Assembly (NCBI RefSeq): GCF_002926065.1
Contig: NZ_PREZ01000004.1
Span: 372,001 to 436,000, forward strand
DNA length: 64,000 nt
Direction of reading: 5' to 3'
Origin: Jeotgalibacillus proteolyticus
GTDB taxonomy: Bacteria > Bacillota > Bacilli > Bacillales > Jeotgalibacillaceae
Within the stretch, counting starts at the first letter, position 1. The number at the start of each line of letters is the position of its first letter. The notes under the pieces are model-generated. The model had not been told where the DNA came from, did not search any database, and was given only the letters and a program-made list of their open reading frames with translations. The translations under genes and the position numbers were made by a program. Shown here one piece after another: positions 8,142-18,612 of this stretch.

Positions 8142-9932
8142 TTATTTCGCAATACGGACATTCTTTGGAGGCGTTACTGCTAGAGAGTTAGCACGCTTAT
8201 TATTTGTTGCTATCACATAAACTGCAGCCATTGCAATAAATGCAGCAACAAAGGTTCCAAGGTTAAAGATTCCTTTTTCAGCATACCAGACGATCGAATA
8301 ACCAATTGCCCCTGTTAGCAACGCATAATAGAAAAAGGGAAACAATGTTTTTCGAATAATCGCGCCTTCTTTTCCAACAAGCCCCACAACAGCAGAGGCT
8401 GCAACGACATTATGCACACAAATCATATTCCCCGCTGCTCCTCCAACAGCCTGAAGCGCCACTATCCAGGTGGCATTTACGCCCATTTGTGAGCCTACAT
8501 CGTACTGGAACAGGGCAAACATCATATTGCTTACCGTATTGCTTCCAGCGATAAAGGCGCCTAATCCGCCGATGAATGTCGCAAAGAACGGCCAGAAATC
8601 TCCTGCCATTGCCACTGCACCGTTTGCAAGCTCAATAGGCATTTGACTATACCCGGCTGCACCGCCTCCGGAATTTAAAAATACCTGGACCATTGGAACG
8701 GTAAAGACAAGTGCGGTAGATGCTGCAATCATCGTTTTCCCTGACTGTCTCCATGCACGCTTATACGAGCTGAAGCTCATGCCGTGAAGGAAATACGTAA
8801 TTAGTGAAACGATAATAAAGATGGTTCCCGGCAGATACAGCGGCTGAAAGCTTGATGTGATGCCGGAATTAAAAATATTTTCAAATTGAACGGTCCAGGA
8901 CTGCATCCATCCCTGTACAGGAAGGAAGGTCAGTCTGGTCAGCACGAGAAACAATCCCACTAAAATATAAGGAGTCCACGCACGGATCATGCTCATATTC
9001 CCGCTTTTATGGGTGATATCCTTAATTTCCAGCCCTCCGATCCACTCAGGATCCCATTTGGACTTTTCCTCAAAATCCCACACTTCTTCTTTTGGCGGCA
9101 TAAGAAAGCCTTTTTTCGCAGACATAACAACAACTGCCAGTCCAACAAGCCCGCCGATCATTGATGGAAATTCAGGACCGAGGACATTTGCTACGATTAC
9201 ATATGGAACTGTCATCGCAAAGGCTGCAAAAAGAGCGAATTTCCATATCTTAATTCCTTCGGTAAACGATTTGTTTTTACCGAAAAATCGTGTCATCAAA
9301 GCGACCACAAATAACGGAATCAACGTTCCTGCTATCATATGAAGAATCGCTACCTGCCCGCCAATTAACGTCGTCAGTGCAAGAAAATTGCCGGTGATTC
9401 CAGCATCGGCTGATAAACCATTCTGAATGCCGACAAGCATTGGTGTCCCTACTGCCCCAAACGATACAGGCGTACTTTGTATGACCATCCCTGCCACAAC
9501 AGCAGCCATTGCAGGAAATCCAAGTCCAACCAGTAATGGTACAGCTACTGCAGCCGGTGTACCAAAGCCTGCAGACCCTTCAATGAATGAACCAAACAGC
9601 CAGGCAATGATAATGACCTGAATCCGGCGGTCAGGCGAAATATCAGTAAAGCCCCGACGAATCGTTTTGATTCCTCCGCTTTCAGTTAATGTGTTCAGAA
9701 GGAGGATAGCTCCAAAAATGATAAAAAGCAGGGTTCCTGCCACAACAAGACCATTAATGGAGGCTGCAGCTACCTTTCCTGCAGGCACCTGCCACACAAA
9801 TAATGCCAGGGCAATCGCAACAAGATAAGAGATAGGCATCGCTTTACTGGCAGACCACCGAAGACCGACTAAAAAAATGGCAACAGCTAAAATAGGCAAA
9901 AGTGATAAGAAAGCTAACATTCCAGTACTCAT
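8142..9932 (-). CDS. lctP: LctP-family permease, probable glycolate/L-lactate transporter
   Basis: This 596-residue, strongly hydrophobic protein belongs to the lactate permease family, shown by the segments [14 protein letters not shown] and [16 protein letters not shown]. Family members carry L-lactate, D-lactate or glycolate with protons. It follows the glycolate oxidase and malate synthase genes on the same strand, so glycolate (as for E. coli GlcA) is the better guess. The ATG has an AAAGGGG ribosome binding site closely resembling that of the upstream FAH-type gene. A gap of about 430 bases with a cre-like site separates it from that gene, so it may also have its own promoter. Confidence 0.85.
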   Translation of the reverse strand: MSTGMLAFLSLLPILAVAIFLVGLRWSASKAMPISYLVAIALALFVWQVPAGKVAAASINGLVVAGTLLFIIFGAILLLNTLTESGGIKTIRRGFTDISPDRRIQVIIIAWLFGSFIEGSAGFGTPAAVAVPLLVGLGFPAMAAVVAGMVIQSTPVSFGAVGTPMLVGIQNGLSADAGITGNFLALTTLIGGQVAILHMIAGTLIPLFVVALMTRFFGKNKSFTEGIKIWKFALFAAFAMTVPYVIVANVLGPEFPSMIGGLVGLAVVVMSAKKGFLMPPKEEVWDFEEKSKWDPEWIGGLEIKDITHKSGNMSMIRAWTPYILVGLFLVLTRLTFLPVQGWMQSWTVQFENIFNSGITSSFQPLYLPGTIFIIVSLITYFLHGMSFSSYKRAWRQSGKTMIAASTALVFTVPMVQVFLNSGGGAAGYSQMPIELANGAVAMAGDFWPFFATFIGGLGAFIAGSNTVSNMMFALFQYDVGSQMGVNATWIVALQAVGGAAGNMICVHNVVAASAVVGLVGKEGAIIRKTLFPFFYYALLTGAIGYSIVWYAEKGIFNLGTFVAAFIAMAAVYVIATNNKRANSLAVTPPKNVRIAK

Positions 9933-10144
9933 ACATTTTCCCCTTTCATGTTTGAAATGATTTTTCCCAGTTCCCCCGGCAGCTTCTCTATTTCATCCAT
10001 TAAACGCAAAATCCTGTTATTATAGCTGCTGACCATTTTTTAGCGTGCCTCACCCCATTTGCTATGGTTTATTTGTATTGCTTCATCGGGCAAACTAACA
10101 ATATGTACTGTACAGATTTTTAAATCTGGTTTTACAAGACAAAA

Positions 10145-10158
10145 TGTATGCGCTTACA
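10145..10158. promoter_or_regulatory. cre-like CcpA site upstream of LctP
   Basis: TGTATGCGCTTACA matches the cre consensus at 13 of 14 positions. It lies about 210 bases upstream of the LctP start, consistent with catabolite control of transport. Confidence 0.5.
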
Positions 10159-10177
10159 ACTATTCTATAGATAAATA

Positions 10178-10285
10178 TTGATGATTTTCAGGTAGACGCT
10201 TTCCGCGGGGCGGGGCTTGAGCTAACTTTCTTCCAGCTCCCGCTTCATCCCGCAGAGTCGCCACCTTACACTCCGATCATCTCAA
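10178..10285. repeat. Dispersed palindromic repeat family 1, copy C (shortened centre)
   Basis: This has the same core as copies A and B, but the central stem is shortened: after GAGCTAACTT it continues TCTTCCAGCTCCCGC, so the GCGCAAGTGGATCTC half of the inner hairpin is lost. Confidence 0.8.
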
Positions 10286-10363
10286 CTTTCTTATAAGTTG
10301 TCACTAACTAAAACTAAAACATGTTTCGCAGCATTCTCATAAACCTTATTACTAACTGCTAAA

Positions 10364-11146
10364 CTACCGAATTTGAGCTTTTTGTCTGGCTGAGGTAAAG
10401 GTATTTTCAAGTGTTCCAATTTCTTTAATTGTACAGGCAATAACATCTCCGGAACCGACCAGCTCAGCTCCTGCAGGACTTCCTGTTAAAATGACATCTC
10501 CCGGTTTAAGGGTCATCACCTTAGTCAGATAGGACAGCATTTCGCGAATTGGTACGATCATGAGTGAGGTAGGGCTGTTTTGTTTCTCCGTGTCATTTAA
10601 TCTTGCTTCTACTTTAACCGCAAAAGGATCAAGCTCTGTTTCAATCACAGGACCGAGCGGTGTAAAGGTATCAAAAGATTTTCCGATCGTCCAGTGCCCG
10701 TCCTGATGAAAGAAATCAGGAGCTGTTACGTCATTGCCGACTGTATAACCAAACACATAATCTAAAATCTCTGATTCCGAGACATTTCTCGCTTCTTTTC
10801 CAATCACGACTGCTAGTTCAGACTCAAACTTTACCTGCTCAGTTCCTTCAGGAATCACGATCTCCTCATCAGGCCCAATGACAGAGGAATTAGGCTTGAA
10901 GAAAAACACAGGAATCTCAGGCAATTCATCCGGCAGCTCACTTTCATCCGTTACGTAGTTTGCTCCAATTCCAATGATGCTGTTAGGCTCGAGTGGTGCA
11001 AGAAGCTGAACCTCGCTAAGCGAAAAAGATTTTTCGTCGTAATCCCAGCCACCTAAAAAGTCTCCATTTATCTTCTGAATTTTTTCATCCTTTAAAATGC
11101 CATTATGTACCTCAAAGCTGCTGGTTTTAAATCGTACAAATTTCAT
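10364..11146 (-). CDS. Fumarylacetoacetate-hydrolase-family protein
   Basis: The 260-residue protein has the FAH catalytic fold with the metal-binding KFESELAVVIGKEARN segment and the DVILTGSPAGAE motif near its C-terminus. Family members hydrolyse or decarboxylate 2,4-dioxo acids, oxaloacetate or acylpyruvates. The ATG at 11146 is chosen over an in-frame TTG 18 bases upstream because that TTG is part of the AAAGGGG ribosome binding region. It lies directly after malate synthase G. Malate oxidation yields oxaloacetate, so an oxaloacetate decarboxylase or tautomerase role would fit, but this is inference. Confidence 0.75.
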   Translation of the reverse strand: MKFVRFKTSSFEVHNGILKDEKIQKINGDFLGGWDYDEKSFSLSEVQLLAPLEPNSIIGIGANYVTDESELPDELPEIPVFFFKPNSSVIGPDEEIVIPEGTEQVKFESELAVVIGKEARNVSESEILDYVFGYTVGNDVTAPDFFHQDGHWTIGKSFDTFTPLGPVIETELDPFAVKVEARLNDTEKQNSPTSLMIVPIREMLSYLTKVMTLKPGDVILTGSPAGAELVGSGDVIACTIKEIGTLENTFTSARQKAQIR

Positions 11147-11176
11147 CGCGTTTTCCCCTTTCAAGAATGGTTCAGA

Positions 11177-11215
11177 GAAAGCAGGACATCTTTGTTGCAG
11201 GATGTCCTGCTTTTC
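11177..11215. terminator. Hairpin between malate synthase and the FAH-type gene
   Basis: A stem of about 13 perfect base pairs (AAAGCAGGACATC with GATGTCCTGCTTT) fills the 89-base gap. The T tract is weak in the direction of transcription (TTTCTCT), so it may be a partial terminator or processing site that lowers expression of the downstream gene. Confidence 0.6.
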
Positions 11216-11235
11216 CCAATCACTTTCCTAATCAA

Positions 11236-13413
11236 TTATTGTTTAATCGCGTATTTTACTTTTGCTTCTAAACGGCGGCGGTGCAAAATGGGCTCTGTAT
11301 AGCCGCTTGGCTGAGCGTATCCTTCAAATACAAGCTCCTTTGCTGCCTGAAATGCAACGGAGTTCTCGTAATCAGCAGCCATTGGCAGGTAGTTGGGATC
11401 TCCGGCATTTTGCTCATCCACTACTTTCGCCATGCGCTGCAGCGTTTCTTCTGCCTGTTCTTTTGTACAGATCCCCTGGTGCAGCCAGTTTGCCATATGC
11501 TGACTGGAGATTCGCAGAGTTGCCCGGTCTTCCATCAGTTCCACATTACTGATATCCGGAACCTTGGAGCAGCCGATTCCCTGCTCAACCCACCGGACCA
11601 CATAACCAAGAATGCCCTGCGCGTTATTATCAAGTTCCTCCTGGATTTCCTCTGCAGTCCATTGCGGATTTTTCTCCACTGGAATTTGCAAAATATCATC
11701 TCTGTAATCAACATTCTGGCTTGCAAGCTCGTCCTGAACGGTTGTCACATTGAGCTGGTGATAATGCAGCGCATGCAGGGTGGCAGCTGTTGGGGACGGT
11801 ACCCATGCAGTGTTTGCGCCGGCTTTTAGATGGCCGATTTTTTGCTGCATCATTTCGTTCATCATATCAGGCATTGCCCACATGCCTTTTCCAATTTGTG
11901 CCCTTCCTTTAAACCCGCTTGAAAGCCCAGTGGTGACATTTGATTTTTCATAGCCTGCCAGCCATGTCGAGGATTTCATTTCGTTTTTCCGGATCATCGC
12001 CCCTGCTTCCATAGACGTATGCATTTCATCGCCTGTTCTGTCGAGGAAGCCTGTGTTAATAAAGACAACGCGGTCCTTTACCTCGCGAATACAGTTTTTC
12101 AGATTCAGAGAAGTTCTTCTTTCCTCATCCATTACCCCGATTTTCAGGGTGTTTCGATTGAGTCTTAGAAGATCCTCTACCCGGTCAAAGAGCTCGTTGG
12201 CAAATGCAACCTCCTTTGAGCCGTGCATTTTTGGTTTTACAATGTAAATGGAGCCTTTTTTCGTATTTTGATACTTGCCGTTTCTTAAAAGAGTATGCAT
12301 TCCGATCAGGCTGGTCACGACTGCATCCATGATCCCCTCCTGCACCTCTTCACCATTTTCGTCAAGGATGGCATTATTAGACATTAAATGACCAACATTT
12401 CTTGTAAACAAGAGTGAGCGCCCCGAAAGAGTAAGTTCTCCTCCATCTGGTGACGTATAGCTGCGGTCAGGATTTAATGTCCGGGAAACTGTTTTGTTGT
12501 TTTTTGAGAAGGTAGCGGTTAAATCGCCCCGCATCAGCCCGAGCCAGTTGCGGTATACGAGCACCTTGTCTTCTGCATCTACAGCAGTTACGGAATCCTC
12601 GCAATCCATAATCGTTGTGATGGCAGCTTCCATTAAAATATCTTTCACTCCGGCATCATCCGTTTTCCCGATCGGATGGTTTCTATCGATTTGAATTTCA
12701 AAATGAAGTCCGTTGTTTTTTAGAAGTACGGCACTTGGATTTTCCTGTTCACCCTGATAGCCAAGGAATTTCTCCCCGTCTTCTAGAGCAACCTCCTCTC
12801 CGCTGCTGAGTTTTACAGCAAGCTTTCCGTCTTTTACGAGGTACTGAACCGCTTCCTTATGAGAGGCTGCCTTCAGCGGTGCAGACTGATCAAGGAAATT
12901 CCGGGCAAATTCGATAACTCGTTCTCCCCGCACCGGATTATATTCTGATCCCGCTTCTGCTCCGCCTTCATCGGAAATAGCATCCGTTCCGTAAAGGGCA
13001 TCGTAAAGACTGCTCCACCTTGCATTAGCTGCATTAATAGCGTAGCGATCGTTATTAACGGGAACAACGAGCTGAGGACCAGCCTGCACGGCAATTTCAT
13101 CGTCAACCCGGTCAGATGTAATGTTAAAATCCTCTGTCACCGGCTCAAGATAGCCGATTTCCTCTAAAAAGGATTTGTAGGAGTCAAAGGTAAACTCTTT
13201 ATTTTCAAGATGCCACGCGTTTATTTTCGTTTGAATTTCCTCACGGATCGCAAGCAGTTCTTTATTTCTTGGCGTAAAGTCTCTTACAATCTCTGAAAAA
13301 CCTGCCCAGAATTCTTCCTGGTCGATCCCGCTTTCCGGAAGAGCCTCGGAATTAATAAATTCATAGAGTACCGATGCCACCTTAAGATCATGAATGTTAA
13401 TGTAATTTTCCAT
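11236..13413 (-). CDS. glcB: Malate synthase G
   Basis: This enzyme condenses glyoxylate with acetyl-CoA to malate. The 725-residue product has the long monomeric G-type architecture and the conserved [16 protein letters not shown] segment near residue 450, preceded by [15 protein letters not shown]. The ATG at 13413 is preferred to an upstream in-frame TTG because the TTG overlaps the AAGGAGG ribosome binding site. It lies 43 bases downstream of glcD in the glycolate operon, where it disposes of the glyoxylate made by the oxidase. Confidence 0.95.
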   Translation of the reverse strand: MENYINIHDLKVASVLYEFINSEALPESGIDQEEFWAGFSEIVRDFTPRNKELLAIREEIQTKINAWHLENKEFTFDSYKSFLEEIGYLEPVTEDFNITSDRVDDEIAVQAGPQLVVPVNNDRYAINAANARWSSLYDALYGTDAISDEGGAEAGSEYNPVRGERVIEFARNFLDQSAPLKAASHKEAVQYLVKDGKLAVKLSSGEEVALEDGEKFLGYQGEQENPSAVLLKNNGLHFEIQIDRNHPIGKTDDAGVKDILMEAAITTIMDCEDSVTAVDAEDKVLVYRNWLGLMRGDLTATFSKNNKTVSRTLNPDRSYTSPDGGELTLSGRSLLFTRNVGHLMSNNAILDENGEEVQEGIMDAVVTSLIGMHTLLRNGKYQNTKKGSIYIVKPKMHGSKEVAFANELFDRVEDLLRLNRNTLKIGVMDEERRTSLNLKNCIREVKDRVVFINTGFLDRTGDEMHTSMEAGAMIRKNEMKSSTWLAGYEKSNVTTGLSSGFKGRAQIGKGMWAMPDMMNEMMQQKIGHLKAGANTAWVPSPTAATLHALHYHQLNVTTVQDELASQNVDYRDDILQIPVEKNPQWTAEEIQEELDNNAQGILGYVVRWVEQGIGCSKVPDISNVELMEDRATLRISSQHMANWLHQGICTKEQAEETLQRMAKVVDEQNAGDPNYLPMAADYENSVAFQAAKELVFEGYAQPSGYTEPILHRRRLEAKVKYAIKQ

Positions 13414-13456
13414 CACTTGTTCCTCCTTCAATTGATTTATCTAAAAAATAATGAAT

Positions 13457-14917
13457 CTACTGGGCAAGAAGTGCTTCCTTCATTTCTTTTTTAACCTCAC
13501 CGCATCGCCCCGGAGTCGGGAACAGCTTGCCTGCATTTAGCAGATTGCCAGGGTTAAAGACTTCTCTAATATTTGTCTGGGCGATAATTTCTTCATCCTT
13601 GAAGACAAAGCGCATTTCCTCCCTTTTTTCAATACCGACTCCGTGCTCGCCGGTGATGGTTCCGCCAACATCTGCACAGGCCTGAAGACAGGCACTTCCC
13701 GCTTCAATTGCTTTTTCTGTCTGACCCGGGATTCGTGCATCAAATAAAACAAGTGGATGAAGATTACCGTCTCCTGCATGAAAGATGTTCGCGATGCGAA
13801 GACCTGTTTCTTCACTGATTTGTTCAATGCGTTCTAAAACCTCCGGCAGACGGCTTCTTGGAATGACACCATCCTGAACAAGGTAGTCTGGAGAAATTGC
13901 GCCCATCGCACCAAAGCCTGTTTTGCGGTTGGCCCACCATCTGGCACGCTCCTCTTCATTCTTGGCAGCCCGAACCTCCCTGACGTTTCTGGCAGTGCAC
14001 ACATCTAGAATCTGTGTGATTTGTTCATCGATACCAACTGCAATTCCATCTACTTCAATCAGCAGAACAGCTGCGATATCCTTCGGGTGCCCGACAGGAA
14101 AGGCTGCTGCCTCCACGCCTTCAATCGCCGTTTTATCCATCATTTCGAGTGCTGCCGGGACAATTCCTGCAGAAATAATATCAGAAACCGCCTGGCTGCC
14201 ATCTGTCACATTATCAAAATAAGCGAGAACTGTTTTTTTCGCTTCCGGATTTTTTAAAATCCTGACTGTGATTTTTGTGACGATTCCAAGCGTTCCTTCA
14301 GAACCGGTCATCAGTCCTAAAAGGTCATAGCCAGGGGCGTCCGGAATTCCGTTTTGCCCAAGCTCGATTATTTCCCCATCTGGCAGTACTACTTCAAGTC
14401 CCAAAATATGGTTTGTTGTGACTCCATATTTGAGACAATGAGCGCCTCCTGCATTTTCCGCTACATTCCCGCCGATTGTGCAGCAGTACTGGCTTGAAGG
14501 ATCCGGTGCGTAATAATACCCTCTGTCTGCGATTGAGTTGGTAAGCTTTAAATTGACGAATCCAGGCTCTACAACGGCGCGTCTGTTTTCCAGATCAACG
14601 GAAATCAGATTTTTCATTCGGACAAGGCTGATGATGACTTCGTTATGAAGCGGAACTGCTCCGCCGCTAAGTCCTGTACCAGCTCCACGGGCAAGAAAAG
14701 GCAGGTTATGCGTTGCGCAGTATTTTACGCATTTAGCTACTTCCTCTGTGTTTTTCGGAAAAACAACCGCTCTTGGAAGATGCTTATGAATCGTAAACCC
14801 GTCGCAGTCGTAGGCGACAAGATCCTCTTTATGATAAAGAATGGCTCTCTGACCGCCAACAAGCTTAGCAAGGCCGTGGATATGCTTGTCCTTTGTTTTA
14901 ATTCCCTTCACTGCCAT
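13457..14917 (-). CDS. glcD: Glycolate oxidase FAD subunit GlcD
   Basis: The 486-residue protein is a PCMH-type FAD enzyme with the FAD-pyrophosphate segment RGAGTGLSGG (about 77-86) and the C-terminal FAD-linked oxidase domain ending in GEHGVGIEKRE and NPGNLLNAGK. With GlcE and GlcF it oxidises glycolate to glyoxylate at the membrane. The start at 14917 has AGGAGGAG at good spacing, while the longer frame starting at 14962 has no such site. It overlaps the end of glcF by 20 bases. D-lactate dehydrogenase is the main alternative within the family. Confidence 0.92.
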   Translation of the reverse strand: MAVKGIKTKDKHIHGLAKLVGGQRAILYHKEDLVAYDCDGFTIHKHLPRAVVFPKNTEEVAKCVKYCATHNLPFLARGAGTGLSGGAVPLHNEVIISLVRMKNLISVDLENRRAVVEPGFVNLKLTNSIADRGYYYAPDPSSQYCCTIGGNVAENAGGAHCLKYGVTTNHILGLEVVLPDGEIIELGQNGIPDAPGYDLLGLMTGSEGTLGIVTKITVRILKNPEAKKTVLAYFDNVTDGSQAVSDIISAGIVPAALEMMDKTAIEGVEAAAFPVGHPKDIAAVLLIEVDGIAVGIDEQITQILDVCTARNVREVRAAKNEEERARWWANRKTGFGAMGAISPDYLVQDGVIPRSRLPEVLERIEQISEETGLRIANIFHAGDGNLHPLVLFDARIPGQTEKAIEAGSACLQACADVGGTITGEHGVGIEKREEMRFVFKDEEIIAQTNIREVFNPGNLLNAGKLFPTPGRCGEVKKEMKEALLAQ

Positions 14918-16280
14918 GGTTCTCCTCCTCTTCTGCCCGTTCTTTTTGGTAGGCCCAATCAAGCAGCTGAACGGTGTGGACGATTTTTTGGTTTCTTCCG
15001 TATTTTTGAACGCCCATCGCCATTTGCAGCATACAGCCTGGATTTCCCATCGAAATCATGTCAACATCATCGGGGACATTCTTCATTTTGCTTTCCAAAA
15101 CCTCACCGGCCATTTCAGGGTTGGTAATATTGTAGATTCCTGCACTTCCACAGCACCGGTCTGCATTTGGCATATGAACCATTTCTACTCCCGGAATTTT
15201 AAGGAGGATATCCCTTGGCTCCTCTCGTACGTTCTGCCCATGGGCCAAGTGACAGGCATCATGATAGGTAATTCGTTTATTAATTGAGGCTTTTGGTTTT
15301 TCATAGCCTGTGTCATAAAGGTATTTTGAGACGTCCTCTACTTTTTCAGAAAACGCGACAGCGCGGTCATGCCATTCAGGCTCAACTTCTCTGAACAGCT
15401 CAGCGTATTCCTTCATCATGCAGCCGCAGCCTGCAGCGTTGACGATGATTTTTTCTGCGTCACTGAATGCTTTGATATTTTGTTTGGCGAGCTTTCTTCC
15501 TGAATCGCGGTCTCCTGCATGCACATGAAGAGCTCCGCAGCACGTCTGGTTTTGCGGAATTCTCACATTGCTGCCGTTTCGGGTAAGGACATTAATGGTT
15601 GCTTCATTAATATCACTGAACATCACATCCATCACACAGCCGGTCAACAAAGCAACATCCCCTTTAGGTGTTCCTTTCGCCGGTATAACGCTTTCATTTT
15701 TGTATTTCTTTTTGACCGGCATATGTACCTTAGGCATGATGGCTTCCATTTCGACTAAATGCTTAGGCATAACATTGATCAGCTTAGATTTTCTAATAAC
15801 CTTCTGCATTCCGCTCTTCTGGTAAAGCTTTAATGCGCCGCCCAATGAATTAAGACGGTTTTGATGAGGAAAAATTCCGTTTAAAAACAGCTTACTGACG
15901 GCTCCTTTTGCTCCTGTGAGCGGCATGGACTGGCGTATTTGCCCCCGTGCTTCTTCAATTAAACCGCCGACATCCACATTTGCAGGACAGGCTGTTGTGC
16001 AGGCCCGGCAGTCAAGACAGGTGTAAACGGGATCCATGAACTGTTCATTGACTGCAATTTTCCCTTCAGCTACTGACTTGATTAAATGAACGCGACCTCT
16101 TGGGGAATGTTGTTCCTGCCCTGTCAGCTCATAGGTGGGACATGATTCAAGGCACATCCCGCAATGTGTGCAATCTGCCCATTTATTTTCATCCGGATGA
16201 TCCTTCCAGAGATAATTGCTTAAGCTCTTTTGAGTAGTACAAGGCGGATTTTCCTTTATTTCAGCTTGTTTAACCATCAT
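14898..16280 (-). CDS. glcF: Glycolate oxidase iron-sulfur subunit GlcF
   Basis: The 460-residue protein has two ferredoxin-type 4Fe-4S clusters (Cys37/40/43/47 and Cys88/91/94/98) and two cysteine-rich CCG domains (CCGALHVHAGD and CCGSAGIYN). It passes electrons from the flavin subunits to the respiratory chain. The first ATG overlaps the glcE stop as ATGA. The second, three bases on, lies at a better distance from the GGGAGGG ribosome binding site, so either may be used. Confidence 0.92.
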   Translation of the reverse strand: MMVKQAEIKENPPCTTQKSLSNYLWKDHPDENKWADCTHCGMCLESCPTYELTGQEQHSPRGRVHLIKSVAEGKIAVNEQFMDPVYTCLDCRACTTACPANVDVGGLIEEARGQIRQSMPLTGAKGAVSKLFLNGIFPHQNRLNSLGGALKLYQKSGMQKVIRKSKLINVMPKHLVEMEAIMPKVHMPVKKKYKNESVIPAKGTPKGDVALLTGCVMDVMFSDINEATINVLTRNGSNVRIPQNQTCCGALHVHAGDRDSGRKLAKQNIKAFSDAEKIIVNAAGCGCMMKEYAELFREVEPEWHDRAVAFSEKVEDVSKYLYDTGYEKPKASINKRITYHDACHLAHGQNVREEPRDILLKIPGVEMVHMPNADRCCGSAGIYNITNPEMAGEVLESKMKNVPDDVDMISMGNPGCMLQMAMGVQKYGRNQKIVHTVQLLDWAYQKERAEEEENHGSEGN

Positions 16281-17599
16281 AACCCTCCCACATATCGTTT
16301 CGGATTAAGTGTTCTTTTAGGATCAATCTTCTTTTTAATTCCTTCAAGTAAAAAGAAGTACGCAGGCTTTTTGCCCCACACCTCGATCTCTTTTCGCAGA
16401 GCAAGCGGCAGATGCTTTACTATGGCATAGCCTCCGAGGCTTTCGGCCGTTTTTCTCAAATGAGTAATCGCTTTGAGCAATTCCTTGCTTTCTCCTTTTA
16501 AGTAGACGCTTGAAATGCCGTGACCAAGTCCACCGTGCGCTTCAGCTGAAACGGAAAAGGAGCTGGATAATTGGCGGCTTTCTTTGATGATATCTACTAT
16601 TGTGAGGTTGACAGCTCCTATTTTTACAGCTGCCTCTTCGAACGATTCTTCTTCATTTCCGTTTGGAGCAATCGCAGAAAATATTCGCCAAAAGTCTTGT
16701 GCATCCATACCTGACAGCAGCTTTAATTTGGCCCCGTCTGGCTTCATTTTCTTCACAAATTCTTCTTGGTAATGCACAGAGCTTTCAACATCCTCAAAGC
16801 TTACGGCTAATGTGTACTGTTCCTCACCGATCAGTTTTTTTGATAAGGATGGATTGAGCAATTCGCAGACCACCGGCTCAATGGAGGAATCGAGCAGCTC
16901 CTTTGAGAAGGCTCTTATCTTTTCCAGATCCTGTTCTTCAAAGCTCAGCAGAATAAGGCTTTCGTATTTTGCTATTGGTCTCAGCTTAACCGTTACTTCA
17001 GTGATGACGCCAAGTGTGCCCATCGCACCGATGAAAAGCTTATTCATATCGTAGCCCGCTACATTTTTTACGACCTTTCCTCCTGCACGAATGATGGTTC
17101 CATCCGGGTAAATCATCCGAAGACCAATTACCGCGTCACGCGAGGAGCCGTATCCGAGTCTTTTGGGACCGCTTTCATTTGCAGATACAATTCCTCCTAT
17201 TGTCGCCTGTTCCCGCAGCGGGGGATCGAGGGAGATCTGCTGCTCGTAATCTAGTAAAAAATCCTGCAGCTCATTAAAGGTGGTTCCCGCTTTTACGGTC
17301 AGCGTCATATCACCCGCTGTGTGCTCAACAACGCCTTTGAATTCAGCCATGGAAAGAAGGATATCCCCCTCTTCCTCCACTCCACCGAAGCCGCGTTTTG
17401 TGCCGCCGCCTTCAATCACAATCTTTTTACCCTGCTCATTTGCATAGGCTAACACGGCTGAGATCTCTTCTTCTGTGACAGGTAAAACCGTTATTTTCCC
17501 GCTATTGCCTAGAGGATCAGACTTCCTATCCTTTTCCTTTATCCGCTCCTGTGGGATGATCGTTTTTAACTCCTCCAGCAGATTTTCTGCAAGCAGCAT
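16277..17599 (-). CDS. glcE: Glycolate oxidase FAD-binding subunit GlcE
   Basis: The 440-residue protein is a second PCMH-type FAD-binding protein, with VIEGGGTKRGFGG near the N-terminus and NVAGYDMNKLFIGAMGTLGVIT in the FAD region, here cited only as the family hallmark VKNVAGYD. It is a partner of GlcD and GlcF. The ATG has a GGAGGG ribosome binding site and lies 30 bases after the regulator gene. At 440 residues it is longer than the roughly 350-residue E. coli GlcE. Confidence 0.9.
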   Translation of the reverse strand: MLLAENLLEELKTIIPQERIKEKDRKSDPLGNSGKITVLPVTEEEISAVLAYANEQGKKIVIEGGGTKRGFGGVEEEGDILLSMAEFKGVVEHTAGDMTLTVKAGTTFNELQDFLLDYEQQISLDPPLREQATIGGIVSANESGPKRLGYGSSRDAVIGLRMIYPDGTIIRAGGKVVKNVAGYDMNKLFIGAMGTLGVITEVTVKLRPIAKYESLILLSFEEQDLEKIRAFSKELLDSSIEPVVCELLNPSLSKKLIGEEQYTLAVSFEDVESSVHYQEEFVKKMKPDGAKLKLLSGMDAQDFWRIFSAIAPNGNEEESFEEAAVKIGAVNLTIVDIIKESRQLSSSFSVSAEAHGGLGHGISSVYLKGESKELLKAITHLRKTAESLGGYAIVKHLPLALRKEIEVWGKKPAYFFLLEGIKKKIDPKRTLNPKRYVGGL

Positions 17600-17629
17600 G
17601 TGCTTCCCTCCAATAAATGATCTAGTAGT

Positions 17630-18334
17630 TTATTGTTCGGATTCCTCTTGCAAAACATGGCTCTCTAATAACTCTTTTTCAACAAAGCTTAAATGCTCGC
17701 CCATTTTTTTATGAGCGTCCTTTGGCTTACGGCTTTGAATAGCCTCGAATATCTCGCGGTGCTGCTGGTGGATCTTTTTTAGCGTCTCTGGCTTTTGTCC
17801 GATGTACTGATGAAAATCAATCATCGCTTTTTGAATCGTTGCTGAAATGAATTGCATGAATTGAATCAAAATCTCATTTCCGGTCGACTGAGCCAGCGTT
17901 AAATGAAATTGGAAATCTGACTCCCAGTTGTTTTCCGTCTGATCATTCAGACATTCCTCCATTCTTTCCAGATTCACTTCAGAACGATGAATGGCCGCTT
18001 TTTCAGCAATACCGGTTTCAAGGATCTTTCTGACCTGGAATAATTCAATAATATCCTTTGAACTCGGAAGCATAAGCGTATGATTGAAAAGCCTGGAAGG
18101 ATCAAACTCATAAACGTACGTGCCTTCTCCCTGCTTAACATAAACGATTCCTTTTCCGCTTAAGGTTGTAATCGCATCCCGTACAGCGGAGCGCCCTACA
18201 CCAAACATCTCACAAAGCTCCCTGACCGACGGAAGCTTCTCACCTGCCTGAAACGTCCCCTTCTCGATCAGCTTTTCGACCTCTTCCGCTACCGCTTCAG
18301 ACACCTTCCTCGTCGGAATCTTATCAACAACCAT
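17630..18334 (-). CDS. GntR-family (FadR/FCD) regulator of the glycolate operon
   Basis: The 234-residue protein has an N-terminal winged helix (about 10-75, SVRELCEMFGVGRSAVRDAI) and a C-terminal all-helical FCD ligand domain. It is the first gene of the glycolate operon, in the position of E. coli GlcC, and probably senses glycolate or glyoxylate. An imperfect palindrome lies 21 bases before its start, suggesting autoregulation. LldR-like lactate regulators belong to the same subfamily. Confidence 0.85.
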   Translation of the reverse strand: MVVDKIPTRKVSEAVAEEVEKLIEKGTFQAGEKLPSVRELCEMFGVGRSAVRDAITTLSGKGIVYVKQGEGTYVYEFDPSRLFNHTLMLPSSKDIIELFQVRKILETGIAEKAAIHRSEVNLERMEECLNDQTENNWESDFQFHLTLAQSTGNEILIQFMQFISATIQKAMIDFHQYIGQKPETLKKIHQQHREIFEAIQSRKPKDAHKKMGEHLSFVEKELLESHVLQEESEQ

Positions 18335-18354
18335 AACTCCCCCGCCCTCTCCTT

Positions 18355-18373
18355 TCAGACATCACATATCTGA
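18355..18373. promoter_or_regulatory. Operator candidate for the glycolate GntR regulator
   Basis: Read on the minus strand, TCAGATATGTGATGTCTGA is an inverted repeat of 8-base arms with one mismatch around GTG. It is immediately upstream of the regulator gene, which starts the operon. Confidence 0.45.
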
Positions 18374-18460
18374 CAAGTTCTCTTTTTTCCATTAAAGCAC
18401 CTAGCCTACTAAACTTCAACCGTTTTCTCAATTTAATGAATTATTAAACTATTAAAGCGT

Positions 18461-18548
18461 AGTGCCTGTCACTTGTCGATTCCTGTCATCTATTTTTCTA
18501 CTTTCGCTGCGTCTTTCTTTGCGTGGTACCGGCGTGGTGCCTGGCACC
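18461..18548. repeat. Dispersed GTGCCTG repeat family 2, two cores
   Basis: AGTGCCTGTCACT (18461-18473) and GGTGCCTGGCACC (18536-18548) are near-perfect palindromes, each followed by TGTCGA. The same cores occur in intergenic regions at 46756, 48461-48516 and 63322-63466. Confidence 0.7.
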
Positions 18549-18570
18549 TGTCGAATCGCTCTTAACGAAT

Positions 18571-18610
18571 AAAAAAAATCGCTCCCAAATACTCTGGGGA
18601 GCGATTTTTT
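18571..18610 (-). terminator. Intrinsic terminator of the alkaline phosphatase gene
   Basis: An 11-base stem (AAATCGCTCCC with GGGAGCGATTT) is followed, read leftward, by a run of eight T. It lies directly after the phosphatase stop codon. Confidence 0.9.
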
Positions 18611-18612
18611 AT

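Larger units (their letters stand above)
9933..10363. other. 431-base region upstream of the LctP gene
   Basis: No coding gene is seen. The region contains a cre-like site, a CAGATTT-TT-AAATCTG inverted repeat near 10113-10128, TATAAT read toward LctP near 10020, and repeat copy C. It probably carries a separate LctP promoter, but no convincing -35 hexamer was found. Confidence 0.5.

Noticed and set aside
13414-13431. Earlier TTG start for malate synthase
   Set aside because: The TTG and following codons form the AAGGAGG ribosome binding site of the ATG at 13413.
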